Positions 9,610 to 21,256 of a stretch of 64,000 bases of DNA are shown in pieces. Source of the stretch: Ectobius pallidus (lineage: Eukaryota > Arthropoda > Insecta > Blattodea > Ectobiidae). Each line of letters starts with the position of its first letter. The stretch's first letter is position 1. Position numbers and translations under genes: made by a program. The stretch spans positions 49,270,502-49,334,501 of the forward strand of contig CAXKWD010000008.1 in NCBI GenBank assembly GCA_964059195.1, written 5' to 3'. The notes beneath the pieces are model-generated. The model saw only the letters and a program-made list of their open reading frames with translations. It was not told where the DNA came from and searched no databases.

Positions 9610-12543
9610 CAGTTCGATACCTCAGAATTAGACTGTTACAACTCAAAATCAGTAAGTGTTCAGGAGAGAGAAAAAACAAAATCCTTGTTTCTTTAACATC
9701 TCCTCCTTGGTCACAAGGAGGTGCTATGAACTTGTTATCTTGGGATTTATTGCATCTCATAGGCCTCTTTCAATAACGCTAAGACATAAAATCCAGAACT
9801 TGATTGGTTAGAAAAAATTAACAAATTTCTGAGTTGTAACAGTGTTCCACTGAATCAAAGGTAAAAAACTTCTAGTTGTGACGGTTTTTTCAGAGTTGTA
9901 ACACTTTAATGTCAAATAGAAGCTTTCCTATTCTGACTTATAACTATTTAACTAATCATATTTTTAGTCTTTCTCCATTTATTCTATGGGAAGTGATAGG
10001 AATTGCGAGAAATAAATAAGAATGTATAACGTGTGAAGTTCTCTGTTTTACTTAATGCTCGAGTATTCTACAATGCTTGTAAGTTATTAATAATATATTC
10101 TTAAATACGTGAAACTTATATAAATAATAAAATGTCTAAAAAGACACTGTATTTGCTAAATTTAAACTTCAATAGATACTCTCTTGACTTAATATCATTC
10201 AGACATCGCCATTCATCGCCAGAGGAAGAACTGTCGTGCTGACTTGAATCAGAAGAGCACTTCATATTATTGTAGAAGTCTCAGTATACACTAGGAATGA
10301 CGTAGTCATGGCAAAGCCACAATAAATCTACTTTCTTTTTTGGCGTCGATTTGTGGAAATTCAAAATATGCTGGTACAAGAGAGAGAATTGGCTATCTAA
10401 TTCTTATATGAAGTGCCTTGAATTCTTCCTATGCAGTATAACTGTTTTTGTACTAAAATGTGAATGGTTGATTATTAGAAAATGGAGAACTTTTAAGTTC
10501 GTCCAAACTACAGTCTGCACTTCCTCATCTTTTTTGTAGTTTCGCCCCATACATTCTGACAGTGCTTTGAAGTTGTGTGTGTCTTTGGTGTCCTTCTCAA
10601 TGACAGAATATGGCTTTCCATTTTTCTTTGCCATTCTGATAAGCATAATCCAATGGTGAGGATGTGCAATTGGTGTATCTGTTTCTCTGTTTGCTTTCAA
10701 TACTCTCTTTTTCTATGGAAATTGTAGCATGCACGGAGTCATTTTCGTTGTGTGAATGCCCAATGACAAAATATTTCACAGTGATAGTGTTGATGCCTTC
10801 TATCAATCTGACTGCATATAGAAAAGAGGGATGTTAGATGTCTGTTTTTATTCTGACTGATACAATTATTGGCAACTCCAGCATCTCTCACTTCTTCTAA
10901 AACTTTTAGAAGGAAACAGGCAATTTCAATGGCTCCCCGTTTAGCTATCCCTTCGTGCCAGAAGAAACATGTGACTTCAGTGCTCACTAAGTCGATGACT
11001 GTGAAATTATAACAGGAGAGCTTCCGTTTATAATACAAAGCAGACACTTTACTGCTTATAAGTCAAATGAAAAACACCACTTTTTCCATAACTTCTTTTA
11101 CATGCCTCAATATCTGAAGTTTTTTCTTCTCTACATTTTTATTTTTCTAATATGTGTCTTTTGTACTTGTCTTGAATTTCGCTTCTTTCTTCAGAAGTTC
11201 TTTGTTTGTAATTTGAACAAAAATTGCATTGATCTTTTTTTGAAAATAAAAAATTAAAGTTAAAATTGAAATTGAAAATATGTGAATAAAAAGATGGGTG
11301 TAAAGAATTGGAAAAGACAGGCTCAGGAAAGAGATGCATGGAAGAAGATTGTGAAGGAGGCCAAAGCACATCAAGGGCTGTAGAGCTGGGGAAAAAAGAA
11401 GTGAAGCTTTGCAGCAGACTTTCTTTCAGCTATGCATTTCTCTTTGTACATTTGGTACAGTTTAGTTATATTTAGATCACTTGCTAAGCACTCTTTTTTA
11501 AACCTAGATCTACAGTAATGTGATTCTACCATGGGGAAAGAATCTATGAGAGCTATAATGTCATATGTCATATTATGCTGAGGTATTTTATAGTTCTTCT
11601 TGTGTTTCCCTCGTCTGTCTTCAACTATTGTCCCTTCATTAGTAATTTTGTCCCATGTTGTGCTCACATAACGACTACTAACACTAAGTGTGGCTAAGAA
11701 CATTGTTTTGTAAACTCGTACCATTATTTCATTAAAATAGAAATAATAGATTAAATTACTTAAACGGGTAGTTCCTTTTCCTCATCAAATGGAATCATAG
11801 ATAGCATGGTTGTGTATTGCTTGTGTTGTCTATGTCCATTATCATCATCATTATCATCAGATGGGGAAGAATAATCCCAATTGGGATTTTTGATTGAGGC
11901 ATCAGAATTTTCCAGTATATTTTCATTTTCTTTAGAGGTACTTGAAGCAGACTACAACGCAAAGAGAACACCTTACAGTTTTATAAAAGTATCAGCAAAA
12001 TATTATTAAATTAAATATTGCAATTATAAAATACAAAACAATGTACTTACCAATCTGTCTTTCATAAGACATAACTCTACAATACGTTTAGACCTTTTGG
12101 ACATTACTGTATTATGATTCACAATAGATTGCTTATACAATCGCCATAACACTCACATAATACTGTATATACAAGAACTCTGAATATGCAGAAAAAAAGG
12201 CATATTGAAATAAAATATTACAAATTTACTAACACCTCACAACCGAGATTCTCATTGAATAATGTTGCAAAACTGTTGCAACTCAAAATATAACAGTTCT
12301 ATTTAACATCATACAGAGCGTAAGTGTCACAACTTAAAATGATACAGTGTTGCATGGAGCAGCTACTCAAGATGTTGTCAGTGTCAAACTGAATCATCCC
12401 AAATAAAAAATTAAGGGTTCAATTTTAAGGTGTAACACTCTAACAGTGCATAGAACAAATAGTTCCTCATTTAGTAGTGGTCATAACTCAAAATCGAAGT
12501 TTTTTGAGTTGTAACACTTTTGTACTGAGGTATCGAGTTACTG
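9610..12543 (-). mobile_element. DNA transposon of unclear class with a spliced gene
   Basis: The ends are imperfect inverted repeats. Left is CAGTTCGATACCTCAG at 9610; right, reverse-complemented, is CAGTAACTCGATACCTCAG ending at 12543. Both are followed by TGTTACAACTCAAAA-type blocks. The motif TTACAACTC or its complement recurs in both subterminal zones (about 9638, 9833, 9893; 12276, 12480, 12510), as transposase binding sites often do. Inside is a degenerate minus-strand gene (10404-12104). No target duplication is evident, so the exact ends are uncertain. It lies in the 3' part of the putative 14-kb Gypsy unit. Confidence 0.5.
10404..12104 (-). pseudogene. Transposase-like gene of the GQNKNR / GH(T/S)-x-NE-x-DS family, with an intron
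   Basis: The gene starts MSKRSKRIVELCLMKDRL (12104-12051), then a GTAAGT donor and a TTGTAG acceptor bound a 99-nt phase-0 intron (12050-11952). Exon 2 (11951-11760) is Ser/Asp-rich. Later blocks in shifted frames carry the family marks: VYKTMFLATLSVSSR and FPMVESHYCRSRFKKECL (11724-11371), KKDQCNFCSNY (around 11230), SALYYKRKLSCYNFTVIDL and NNCISQNKNR (11047-10739), GHSHNENDSVHATI (10806-10597), then PHHWIMLIRMAKKNGKPYSV (10700-10404). Similar long proteins occur in many insect genomes; I recall an RNase H-like DUF7869 assignment, unverified. The usual Asp before Asn-Cys is Asn here. Clearly inactive. Confidence 0.6.
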
Positions 12544-14009
12544 AAACGTTGAAAAACTCAAAAAGCAAATTGTTTTCAAGAAAGACACAAAAATGGTATT
12601 TGCTAGAGTTATCTGTTTGAAATTGAATAAATTCATTCTTAGAAACCAAATTTTCTTTACAAATTAAATCATTAAGTGTGATAAAACATTTTAAATTACT
12701 AACGTCAATAATTTCTTCATTTAATTAAATTAATTTTCTTTGTTTTTTATATAGAATCAGAATGGGTATAATTATTTATTTTACTGAAATATTAATTATG
12801 GCACATTTAAATTAAAGTAAACTTTTTATGATACTGGAACATTTCATAATATTGGCACATTTATTAACTTAATTCTGCAGTTAGGAATCTAGTCACACAC
12901 ATATATTTATTTATTTATTCTTTACTGAATTAATTCATCAATGCTATTTCAACTTTATACATTTTAATTAGAGTTTTCTATGCTTCACTCCTTTCAAATA
13001 ATAATAATCAACAATTCTGTTAAACATGGCATTAATTACCATATAATTTCAAATAATACTTTGAACTTTTGGATTTTTTTACCTTGTAAATATAATATAA
13101 TTTTATATACTTGAATACAACAAATTATTAAGCTTATATATTTTTTTTTACTTAGAGAAAGTACAATGACAATATGGAAGCCTTACAATATTAACATAAG
13201 TAAGATATGAGACTTCCAATTTGTCACAGGAAAATGATTAGTTTCTGAAGGAAACAATGCACTTGATTTCCAAATATGCATCCATAAATTGTTAATTAAA
13301 TTCTTAATTTAACCTTGTTCCATATTTATGTTTAATTAGGAATCATGGATCCAGTGACCAAGGACAATAAAAGTATAGAATACAGGAAATTAGGGTACCT
13401 GTACGATCCAATTTCCAGAATAGTCATTGAGAGAAAATTACTGGCTAGGGAATCGAATCTACAAATCCTGAAAAACAGTTAAGCAATAATGACTTTATGG
13501 ATTACATTCCATTTTACCCTTAATTTGAATCAATTTTTGAACATTTCTATCATTCATTTTCGAATTGTCTGTCTTTTTCTGGAACGTTCCTCATATTTCA
13601 TTCGTTCAAATAAATTCATAAAAATTTAATTTTTCTCTGAGAATTCATACAATTAAGACCATGACTTCCTAGAATGAGGGTATTTTACCTTTATACTAAT
13701 TTTGTTTTTATTTTTTCAGTCCTTTCTTTTCTCTCTACAGCTTTTTTCTCTCTACAGCTTTTTCTCTCTACAGTTTTTCTTTTTTCTACAGTTTTTTACT
13801 ACAGTTATGTTTTAAATATTTCTCTAGTTTTTCCTAAAGTTTTTTCTACAGTTTACTACAGTTTACTGTAAGAATTTTCTAAATAGTGGAAATAATTATT
13901 CAAACGAATTCTTGCTGAGAAGTTAACCAAAAATTTACCTCCCAATTCCCCCTACTATAGATTAGGGTAGATAACATGAAGGGGTTAACTGGTATAAAAT
14001 CATACCTAT
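12544..14009. other. AT-rich region with a purine-rich tract and a 45-codon ORF
   Basis: No recognised gene. On the minus strand a purine-rich run (AGTAGGGGGAATTGGGAGG, about 13940-13960) follows the Gypsy pol stop and could be a polypurine tract. Around 13730-13865 CTACAG is repeated with T-runs. A plus-strand ORF at 13345-13482 (starting MDPVTKDNKSIEYRKLGYLY) follows a TTTAATTAG that could be a splice acceptor; I do not recognise it and give it little weight. Confidence 0.35.
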
Positions 14010-14906
14010 TTAACTATCGGCATAATGTTTGAGCTGAGATGCATGTGCTCGCTTAACAGAGCTTGGGTCTTGTAAATCTTTAAGTAAAAGGTCACTGGAG
14101 AGCACATTATTGATAATGAAGGGTCCGACATATCTACGAGCCAATTTTATCCACAGCTCTACTCTGAGGATGATTCAATAGAAAACATTCTGGCCCACTT
14201 TGAAATCAGGTGGTCTATGACCAGCATCATACTTTAACTTATCTCTTCGGTGACTCCTAAACAAATTGTTTCTATCTCTACGCCATCTCTCTTTGATATC
14301 AATAGGAGATACAGTATCAGATAACAGATCTTCTAACGCCCACAGACTGGAAAGTGGACAGGAAGGAGAATAACCCATAAAGAGTTTGAAAGGTGTAACT
14401 GAATGAGAGGTATGCCGGGAAAGATTGAAGGCAAGCTGTAGCCAGTCTTGTTGAGAATCCCAATTAGAATGACTAGATGAGTGAAAGGCAATCAAGGCTC
14501 CCTCGAGGTTGCCATTTACTCTATCACACAAGTTTGGGTTAGGATAGTTCGGAACTGTATAGAGGTGTTGGATACCAGTAAGCTTACTGAAGCAAAAGTT
14601 CTTAAATAACTTGCAAGTAAATTGCGTGGCGTTATCCGAGACTAGATACTTGGGATAAGTGAAGGATGCAAAAATATTACGTAGAACACGAATAACATTT
14701 TGCAAATTTTCTTCTCTGACAGGTTGTAACCAGACAAATTTAGAGAAAGCGTCTGTGATGACAAGAATGTAATTATTCCCAGAAGGAGTACGAGGCAATT
14801 TACCTACAAAATCTATGAAAACTTTTTCCATGGGTCTTGAGGCAATACTCGATGACAGTTCTCATCAGGTCTTAATCGCAGCAGGTTTACTTAGAGCGCA
14901 AACTTT
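14010..14906 (-). pseudogene. Gypsy integrase, C-terminal part of pol
   Basis: Minus-strand 14831-14175 and its continuation to the stop at 14010-14012 encode the Ty3/Gypsy integrase core and tail. Catalytic positions are Asp in FIDFVGKLPRTPSGN and Asp in LVSDNATQF. The usual Glu before Arg-Val-Asn is Asp here (LCDRVNGNLEGAL). The zinc-binding half CKVCALSKP lies just upstream (about 14906-14880). The C-terminal domain reads LWIKLARRYVGPFIINNV. Frames change near 14835 and 14175. The other half of the zinc-binding domain lies beyond the LINE insertion at about 16715. Confidence 0.85.
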
Positions 14907-14913
14907 ACATGAT

Positions 14914-16711
14914 AATAATAATAATAATAATAATAATAATTTTATTCTTGTCATTAAACCATTTAGGTAATAGACAAAGTCAGGAGTACAAAGATTACAT
15001 ACATAAATTACAACACGAAATATACATAATTCACAACTAATTTTACAATATAAGTGAAAATACTATATTAAGTTTCTTGTACATTTACTAACTATTACTA
15101 ACTATAAATTCTTAAAGTCATATTCGAAATATTTATTAAATATTTATTTATTAACAGTCAACAAGAATTTTTAAGAAAAACTTAAATTTAGATAAATTAA
15201 AAAAATAAATAAATAAGAATTTTATTGTCGTTAAACCCCTTTGTTACTAGATAAAGTCAGGACCACAATCTAGACTTAACCCACTATGTACATTTTAAAA
15301 CCTGTATTCATATTACCATTAAACTATATTACACTCAAAAAATTCAGACACAGAGTAGAAAGGGTTGTTAACCAGGTAGGTATACACCTTGCATTTGAAT
15401 AGATTTATAGGCAATTCAGCAAGATGTGATGGTAGTGTATTAAACATTCTTTGACCTAACATTTCATAACTATTTGATGACTTATGTAATCTATGAAATG
15501 GTATATTTATTTTCTTACTTTGTCTGGTATTATAATTATGTATATCTTTTTTTAAGTTATGGCACGACAGATTGTTTTTTGTATAAAGCAGTACATTATA
15601 AATATAAAGGTTAACTATGGTAAGACAACGTAATTTAGTAAACAAAGGTCTACAATGTTCTAGTTTGTGTGAGTTTGTTATTACCCTAACTACCTTCTTT
15701 TGCGGTGTCAGAATGCGTTGAATATGGACACTATTTCCCCAAAGTAATATGCCATATGAGATTATACTTTGGAAGAACGCAAAGTATGCAGATCTTATAT
15801 AGTTATCTAGCACAAACATTTTCAGTTTTCTTATAAGATATATAACCCTAGACAATTTAGTAGTAATATAATTGACATGTGGTTCCCAGTTCAGCTTCAT
15901 ATCTATATATATACCTAAAAACTTAACGCTTTCTGTACTATTTTCTATTGGTAAATCTCTAAGACTAAAAAATATTTGTTGAGTTTTACTGTTATTTAAT
16001 AAAAATCCATTGGCCCTAAACCAAATTGAAGCTTGTGCTATAGTATTTTGAGTTAAGTTCTGAAGCTCATTAAAATCAGAACTAAAATTTAAAAAAGTTG
16101 TGTCGTCTGCATATAATATTGTTTGAGTGTTCATGAAATGTGGCAAGTCATTAATCATTAAAGTAAACAACAGGAGTCCGAGCACTGAGCCCTGTGGTAC
16201 ACCAAACTTGAGTTCAATCCTGTCAGACCTATCGTTACCTATACACACTATCTGCTGTCGACTCACTAGAAATGATCTCAGTAGTGATAGACCTTTATCT
16301 GAGACTCCATAGTAAACTAGCTTATCTAAGAGGACTTCGTGGTCTACACAAACGAAGGCTTTGCTCAAGTCGCAGAATGTAGCATTAATAAAACCCTTGT
16401 TTTCAAAAGTGAGCAAAACTTTTTTAACAAGTTGATCCATGGCATCAATAGTAGATTTCCCCTTAATAAAACCAAATTGTTCCTTACAAATTATGTCACT
16501 CTGGCTTAAGTAACTGCAAAACTGTGTGTAGATTATGATTTCAATTATCTTTGAGAAAACTGGAGTAAGAAAAATTGGTCTATAACTAGAAGGGCATGAT
16601 TTATCTCCTTTTTTATATATCGGAACCACTCTCGACAGTTTTAATAGGCTACATTTGGGAATATACCAGTATTAAGACATCTATTTATCAAATAAACCAG
16701 GCATTTCTCAT
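14914..16711 (-). mobile_element. 5'-truncated CR1/Jockey-like LINE inserted in Gypsy pol
   Basis: A 436-codon ORF (16629-15319) encodes most of an RT: VPIYKKGD, SSYRPI, CDLSKAFVCVDHEVLLDKL, GVPQGSVLG, the catalytic YADDTTF box, WFRANGFLLN and the C-terminal RQSKKINIPF block. It is nearly intact but lacks the endonuclease. Asp of the first catalytic box (LSKAFDCVDH in relatives) is Val here. A tail of ATA repeats at about 14913-14941 marks the 3' end. The insertion interrupts the integrase zinc-binding domain with CATG duplicated at both sides. A second 3'-end-like block at about 15190-15290 suggests a compound insertion or internal duplication. Confidence 0.85.
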
Positions 16712-17397
16712 GCTTTGATACGTGCCTTGATATCGGCAAACATGCCATTCCAGATAAATTTTTCCCTTATACAACCAATAGTCTTGTAAATACCTAAATG
16801 TCCACCAATAGGAGAATTATGGAAATAATGGAAGACAGAATAAATTAACTTTGCAGGTAAGACAATTTTAGCAAACTGAGCCCTTTTTTGGCTGACAATA
16901 CAAGAGTTGATTCTTCAACAAATATGGATAGACTGCCTCTCCATGGTTGATCCTCTGCTTAATTGCAGACAATGTAAGATCAGAATCTTGAGCTGCAGCT
17001 AGCCCTTCGTGTGCCCATGGAAAATCAGCTAAAATTCCACTGATTAATTTCACTACACATCCCGATCTTCAATATATGATTCTACATGCTAGGAGGGAGC
17101 AGTGTCTCCATCATACATACGAGATATCGTATCTAAAATGATATTTTCTAAGCCTCTTATATAAGAAACAGTAAATTGGAATGCCGAAATACGGAGTACC
17201 CAACGGGCAATTCGACCAGTTTTACGCGGTCGAGCGAACACCCATGACAACGCCTGGTTGTCCGTTTCCAGATGAAAGGGAACATGGTGTAGATAAAATC
17301 TGAATGTTTCTACACCAAATATCACTGCAAGTGCCTCTAGTTCATAGGCGGAATATTTGCATTCTTGGGAAGAGAGAATTCTGGACGCATACGCCAT
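16712..17397 (-). pseudogene. Gypsy RNase H end and integrase zinc-binding start
   Basis: 17397-17089 encodes RNase H: YSAYELEALAVIFGVE (catalytic Glu), LETDNQALSWVF (Asp), RKTGRIARWVLRISAFQ and ILDTISRM. 17053-16868 continues toward the integrase (DSDLTLSAIKQRI). Just below, the reverse complement of about 16850-16720 gives NSPIGGHLGIYKTI, the His part of the zinc-binding domain, broken by the LINE at about 16712. Several frame changes occur. Confidence 0.8.
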
Positions 17398-17421
17398 GGG
17401 TTTACGTCCATCGGGAAATTC

Positions 17422-18417
17422 TTATAGCAAAATTGCTACTACAGCCGAGCTACAGGCATCTGTCACCAATATAAATTTGTTATTGAAGTCTGAAGCTACC
17501 AATACTGGTGGATTAGAAATGATGGACTTACGTTTATCATAAGCTTGTTGTTGCTCGAGATTCCATACAAATTTCTCCTTCTTTCTCCTCAACTTATTCA
17601 GTGGATAAGAAATCTGGGCAAATTGTGGGATGAACTTGAAAAAATAATTAACCATACCCAAAAATCGTGATATGCCTTTAGCATCACGAGGCAGAGGAAA
17701 TTCTCGAATAGTAGCAGTCCTATCAGGTTCAGTACGCAATCCCTGTGGAGACAAGATATGGCCCAAAAACTTTAGCTGCCTAGTGGCTACTCTAACCTTA
17801 CTGTGTTTGACAGTTAAACCGGCCTTCCTAAGGCGAGACAGAACTTCTCTAATGTGGCACAGATGTTCCTCATACGAATTTGAGTAGATCACCAATCATC
17901 TAGGAAATTGAAATCAAATTTGAACTTAATAACTTAAAATAATTTATCTAGCAACCGTGTCAATACCTGTGCACCGATTGAAATAACGAATGGAATTCTT
18001 TTATAATCAAAAAGATTCCAATCGGTAGCGAATGCTTATAGGAAGCAGGAGATAGTGGTATCTGGTGACATGTGCTGTTTAGGTCCAGAGTAGTGAAGTA
18101 CTGTGCATTCGAAAACCAGTGAAAACAAGAGTGGATTCAGGAAGAGGCAAAGATTCCAGGTGAAGTTTGCTATTCAACACTCTATAATCTACAACTGGGC
18201 GGAACTGATTGTTGTCCGTAGGCACGAGAAATATTGGTCTAGAATAGTTGGAGGTAGAATGCTGTATAATTGCTTGTTCAAGTAACGAAGCAATGTGTTC
18301 ACGTAAAATAGATATTCGAGGTGGTGAGAGGCGATATGGAGGGAGTTTAACAGGAGTGGAGTCCTTTAACTCTATCTGGTATGTGAGCAAGTCAGTCAAA
18401 CCTAAACGTTCAGTCAA
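17422..18417 (-). pseudogene. Gypsy reverse transcriptase
   Basis: 18417-18079 encodes the RT N-terminus (YQIELKDSTPVKLPPYRL, PIFLVPTDNNQFRPVVDYRV). 17895-17422 encodes the later part (HSKVRVATRQLKFLGHILSP, FLGMVNYFFKF) and the first RNase H Asp (LVTDACSSAVVAILL). The catalytic box near 17890-17900 reads FLDD, followed directly by a one-base loss that shifts the frame before the next strand. Sequence between 18079 and 17895 is degraded. Confidence 0.82.
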
Positions 18418-18585
18418 TACATCTGAGAAATGGCTAAATAAGTTTTGAATATCATTTTGCTGATTAGGATAAGATGCCTCAAATCAAATTCGTTCTTAGA
18501 AAACAGCGTATTTTGTACTCCTTCTGATAATGAACACATATTTATATATTAAGGAAGAATTATCTTTTTAGATTGCAAAGGCAAC

Positions 18586-18900
18586 TTGATATCAGGGTTG
18601 AACTTAAAATACATGTTAGCAGCTTGCATGTCAATCATGACTCCAGTTTTGGACAAAAAATCCGCACCTAGAATAACTGGTGCAGCTAAGTTCTTCACTA
18701 CTGAGAAATTTATCATCTATGAAAAATCTGCAATCTTGGTTTCCCCACAACAGTCAAACTTTGTGAAAATGTCTTCATTAATTATAGAAATAGCACTGCC
18801 AGAGTCCAATAGTGCATAAGTATGGATCCTTTCAATAACAATTTCAACAAACGGCAGTTCGAAATTGGGCACAGCACACAACATTGGCAAAATATCAGGT
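18586..18900 (-). pseudogene. Gypsy aspartic protease remnant
   Basis: The reverse complement of about 18830-18780 encodes YALLDSGSAIS, the Asp-Ser-Gly active-site motif of a retroelement protease. The position between the zinc knuckles (about 18950-19160) and RT (18417) is right for Gypsy. No intact frame spans it. Confidence 0.65.
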
Positions 18901-18939
18901 TTAATAGGTTCTAGTCATGCCTTTCTATGAGTAAAATGT

Positions 18940-19165
18940 TTTCCTGGTATTTATCTTTCGCATAACATTGGTGTTCCCTATGTCCTACTCTACCACAGTA
19001 ACCACAAATTGGTTTCTTAGAACTATGCTGTCTGGTATCAGTTGATGAACGAGAATTAATTACTTGGTTATCTGGGTTAGCTTCAGCCTTTGAATAACAA
19101 TTACTTTCAACATGGCCTAACTTTCGGCAAAAGGTACATTTAGTAACAGGCCTAGAACAATATGC
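18940..19165 (-). pseudogene. Gypsy Gag nucleocapsid, two CCHC zinc knuckles
   Basis: Minus-strand translation shows two knuckles of the form C-x2-C-x4-H-x4-C: CTFCRKLGHVESNC at about 19140-19095 and CGYCGRVGHREHQC at about 19010-18965. They are spaced as in Gypsy Gag and precede the protease. Stops and frame shifts break the continuity with the capsid ORF at 19229. Confidence 0.75.
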
Positions 19166-19228
19166 AGATTTAGATTCAATTAGTAATAGATTTGGGTTAG
19201 AATTTTGTTGAGAATTAGTAGGTACTAC

Positions 19229-20458
19229 CTAATGAGCAGTCAACACCTCATTCAATCTAACGCTAACCTGTTCCAATTGTTGGAGAGTCACCGGAGGATA
19301 TATACCCAGTAATACAGACCTAACCTCTTCTTGATGAGAACTCAGACCAATCGTCCTAACTATATATTCCTCCGAGTGCGGTAATCTCAACAAATGGGCA
19401 TGAAGGCGAATATCATGAATAAATTCCATTAATGATTCCTCTATACGTTGTGGTCTATAAAAATATCTATGTTCTAGAATTCCTAATAGTCTCTGTGGGA
19501 TGAAAGTTTTTAATACCACTTCATGAAGTTTGTCAACATTGAATTTTTGTTCAACTGCTTGAGAAATAATCTGAGACAAAATTCCAGTAGTATATGGTAG
19601 TAACGCCTGGAATAGACTTGGGTCTGGCATATTCAAAAGTGAATTATTAGTTTGGAACTGGTGCAAAAACTTTAGAGATTCAATCACATTTTCTGGTGTA
19701 TTCACATTTAAATTAATTCGACCTTGTAATAAAGTGAGAATGGTTGTTGGTAACTTGGCAAACGTTAATAAATTAGGTGCAGTAACTGTAATTACAGCAT
19801 TAGAATTAATAGGTATCAAAGTGAAATTATTGGGTGCAGGTAGGTCCATCTGTGACTGCACGCCAGTAACTAGAGAATCCACTTCTCACGCTCTAATAAT
19901 TTTATTTTCAGGTAAATCCAATGGTCTATTAATATTAGAAGTAGGTGGAGGAACTGTATTCTATTGCACACTAGTTCGCTGAATATCCTGAATTGCTTTG
20001 AATTGGGTGCTATCAGTTACATTAGCCATTCTAGTTTTGGTCTCAGTTAAAGCAGCTTTAAGTTGTTTTAATTTACGAAAATGGTCTTTAGCTAATTCAA
20101 TTAATTCCTGATTTTGAAAATTATTGATAATATTTGTGCAGCGATTTAAGTAATGATTAAGTTTAGTGTAATTTCTCCTGTACATTTTTTCGTTGAAGTC
20201 CTGCTGCAAGTCTTGAATAGACTCCTCCAGTTGGAATACCACTGCAGATATCAATGGTTGAAATGTTGAAATATCAATGGCCGGTACTTGGTATACCGGT
20301 ACAGATGAAGCAGATGTATCGGGTGTGGTTGCCTCCCGAAGTTTCGTTAATAATGCATCCACTAGTAACTGTTGAGTACCTTGAATACCCCGAATCGTGG
20401 TCTCATACAAGTGCTCCTCTCGTTTTAGCAAATCAAACGAGCACTTCTCTCGAATCAT
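19229..20458 (-). pseudogene. Gypsy Gag capsid region
   Basis: The likely start is the Met at about 20458, giving IREKCSFDLLKREEHLYETT, which parallels the start of the plus-strand Gag at 29.93 kb (LSWDLLRKDELVFELKCRG). 19882-19229 carries the capsid core, with YFYRPQRIEESLMEFIHDIR and LHAHLLRLPHSEEYIVRTI. A frameshift lies between 19961 and 19882. The plus-strand element has YYYRPQRVTEHFSEYVQDIR at the same place, so both belong to one lineage. Confidence 0.8.
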
Positions 20459-20509
20459 TGTACATAAAAAAGGAAATTTCTGATATAAGCAAAAATATAC
20501 TAATGTCAA

Positions 20510-21065
20510 AAGTAGAGTACCTTCCTTAAAGTGAATTTCTTGGGATAACTCGTCGTCATGTGAATGCAGTACATTTATTTGGTATGAATGTAATTTACCT
20601 TAAAGGTTATCAAAAGCAAATAATTTAATATTTCTTTCATATAATATATTGCTTTTATATATTTATTTCATATATAAATAATGGAATACCTCCCCCCGAA
20701 AAAGCAAGAATGGAATCTGAAGTACATAACTCGACTGACACAAATAACAAGAAGTTATATCTAGAATGTACGCGGAGCAATCAGTCGAAAGAGAGCAAGG
20801 TCAATGTTACTTGGTAGAAGGCTACGAAACACGATCAGAAATCGCGTAAAAATATTTTGGTAGTATACGTGAGAGTTATAAGATGTAAAGTTGAAATTAG
20901 CAAAGATGAATTGAAATATTGCATATAGAAACTTACAAACGTCGTAAGCGACAAACAAGTAAGGCACATTCGTGAAATGAGGTAAATTATAATGGCACAT
21001 TAACATGAAAAATCAAGGAAGACTGTTATCATTTGATAATATGCTGCTAGTATCATGGAAAATTC
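20510..21065. other. Leader-like region upstream of gag
   Basis: No gene. If 21254-22254 is the 5' LTR, this is the untranslated leader between the primer-binding zone and gag. It is AT-rich, with one C-rich patch (CCTCCCCCC near 20690). Confidence 0.4.
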
Positions 21066-21256
21066 CAGTATCGCTTCTGCTACCATTTTGTAACGTTCCT
21101 AAAGCGTCTCTGCTACCATTTTGTAATGTTCCTCGAACGCTTCTGCTACCATTTTGTAATGGTCTTAGAGCGTCTCTGCTACAATTTTGTAATGTTCCTA
21201 CAGCGTCTTTGCTATCATTTTGTAATATTCCTCGAACGCTTCTGCTACCATTTTGA
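21066..21256 (-). repeat. Six-copy tandem array of a 31-35 bp primer-binding-site-like unit
   Basis: Read on the minus strand, the unit contains AAATGGTAGCAGA followed by GACGCT or AGCGTT. It recurs about six times directly after the candidate 5' LTR. The unit nearest the LTR begins 3 bases from its end with TGGTAGCAGAAGCG, where a tRNA primer-binding site starting TGG is expected. Two other units keep the same TGGTAGCAGA core, so primer-site copies may have been multiplied. Apparent ORFs here are products of the repeat. Confidence 0.6.

Noticed and set aside
13674..13871. Hydrophobic 65-codon ORF
   Set aside because: T-rich low-complexity DNA with repeated CTACAG words; no protein signal.
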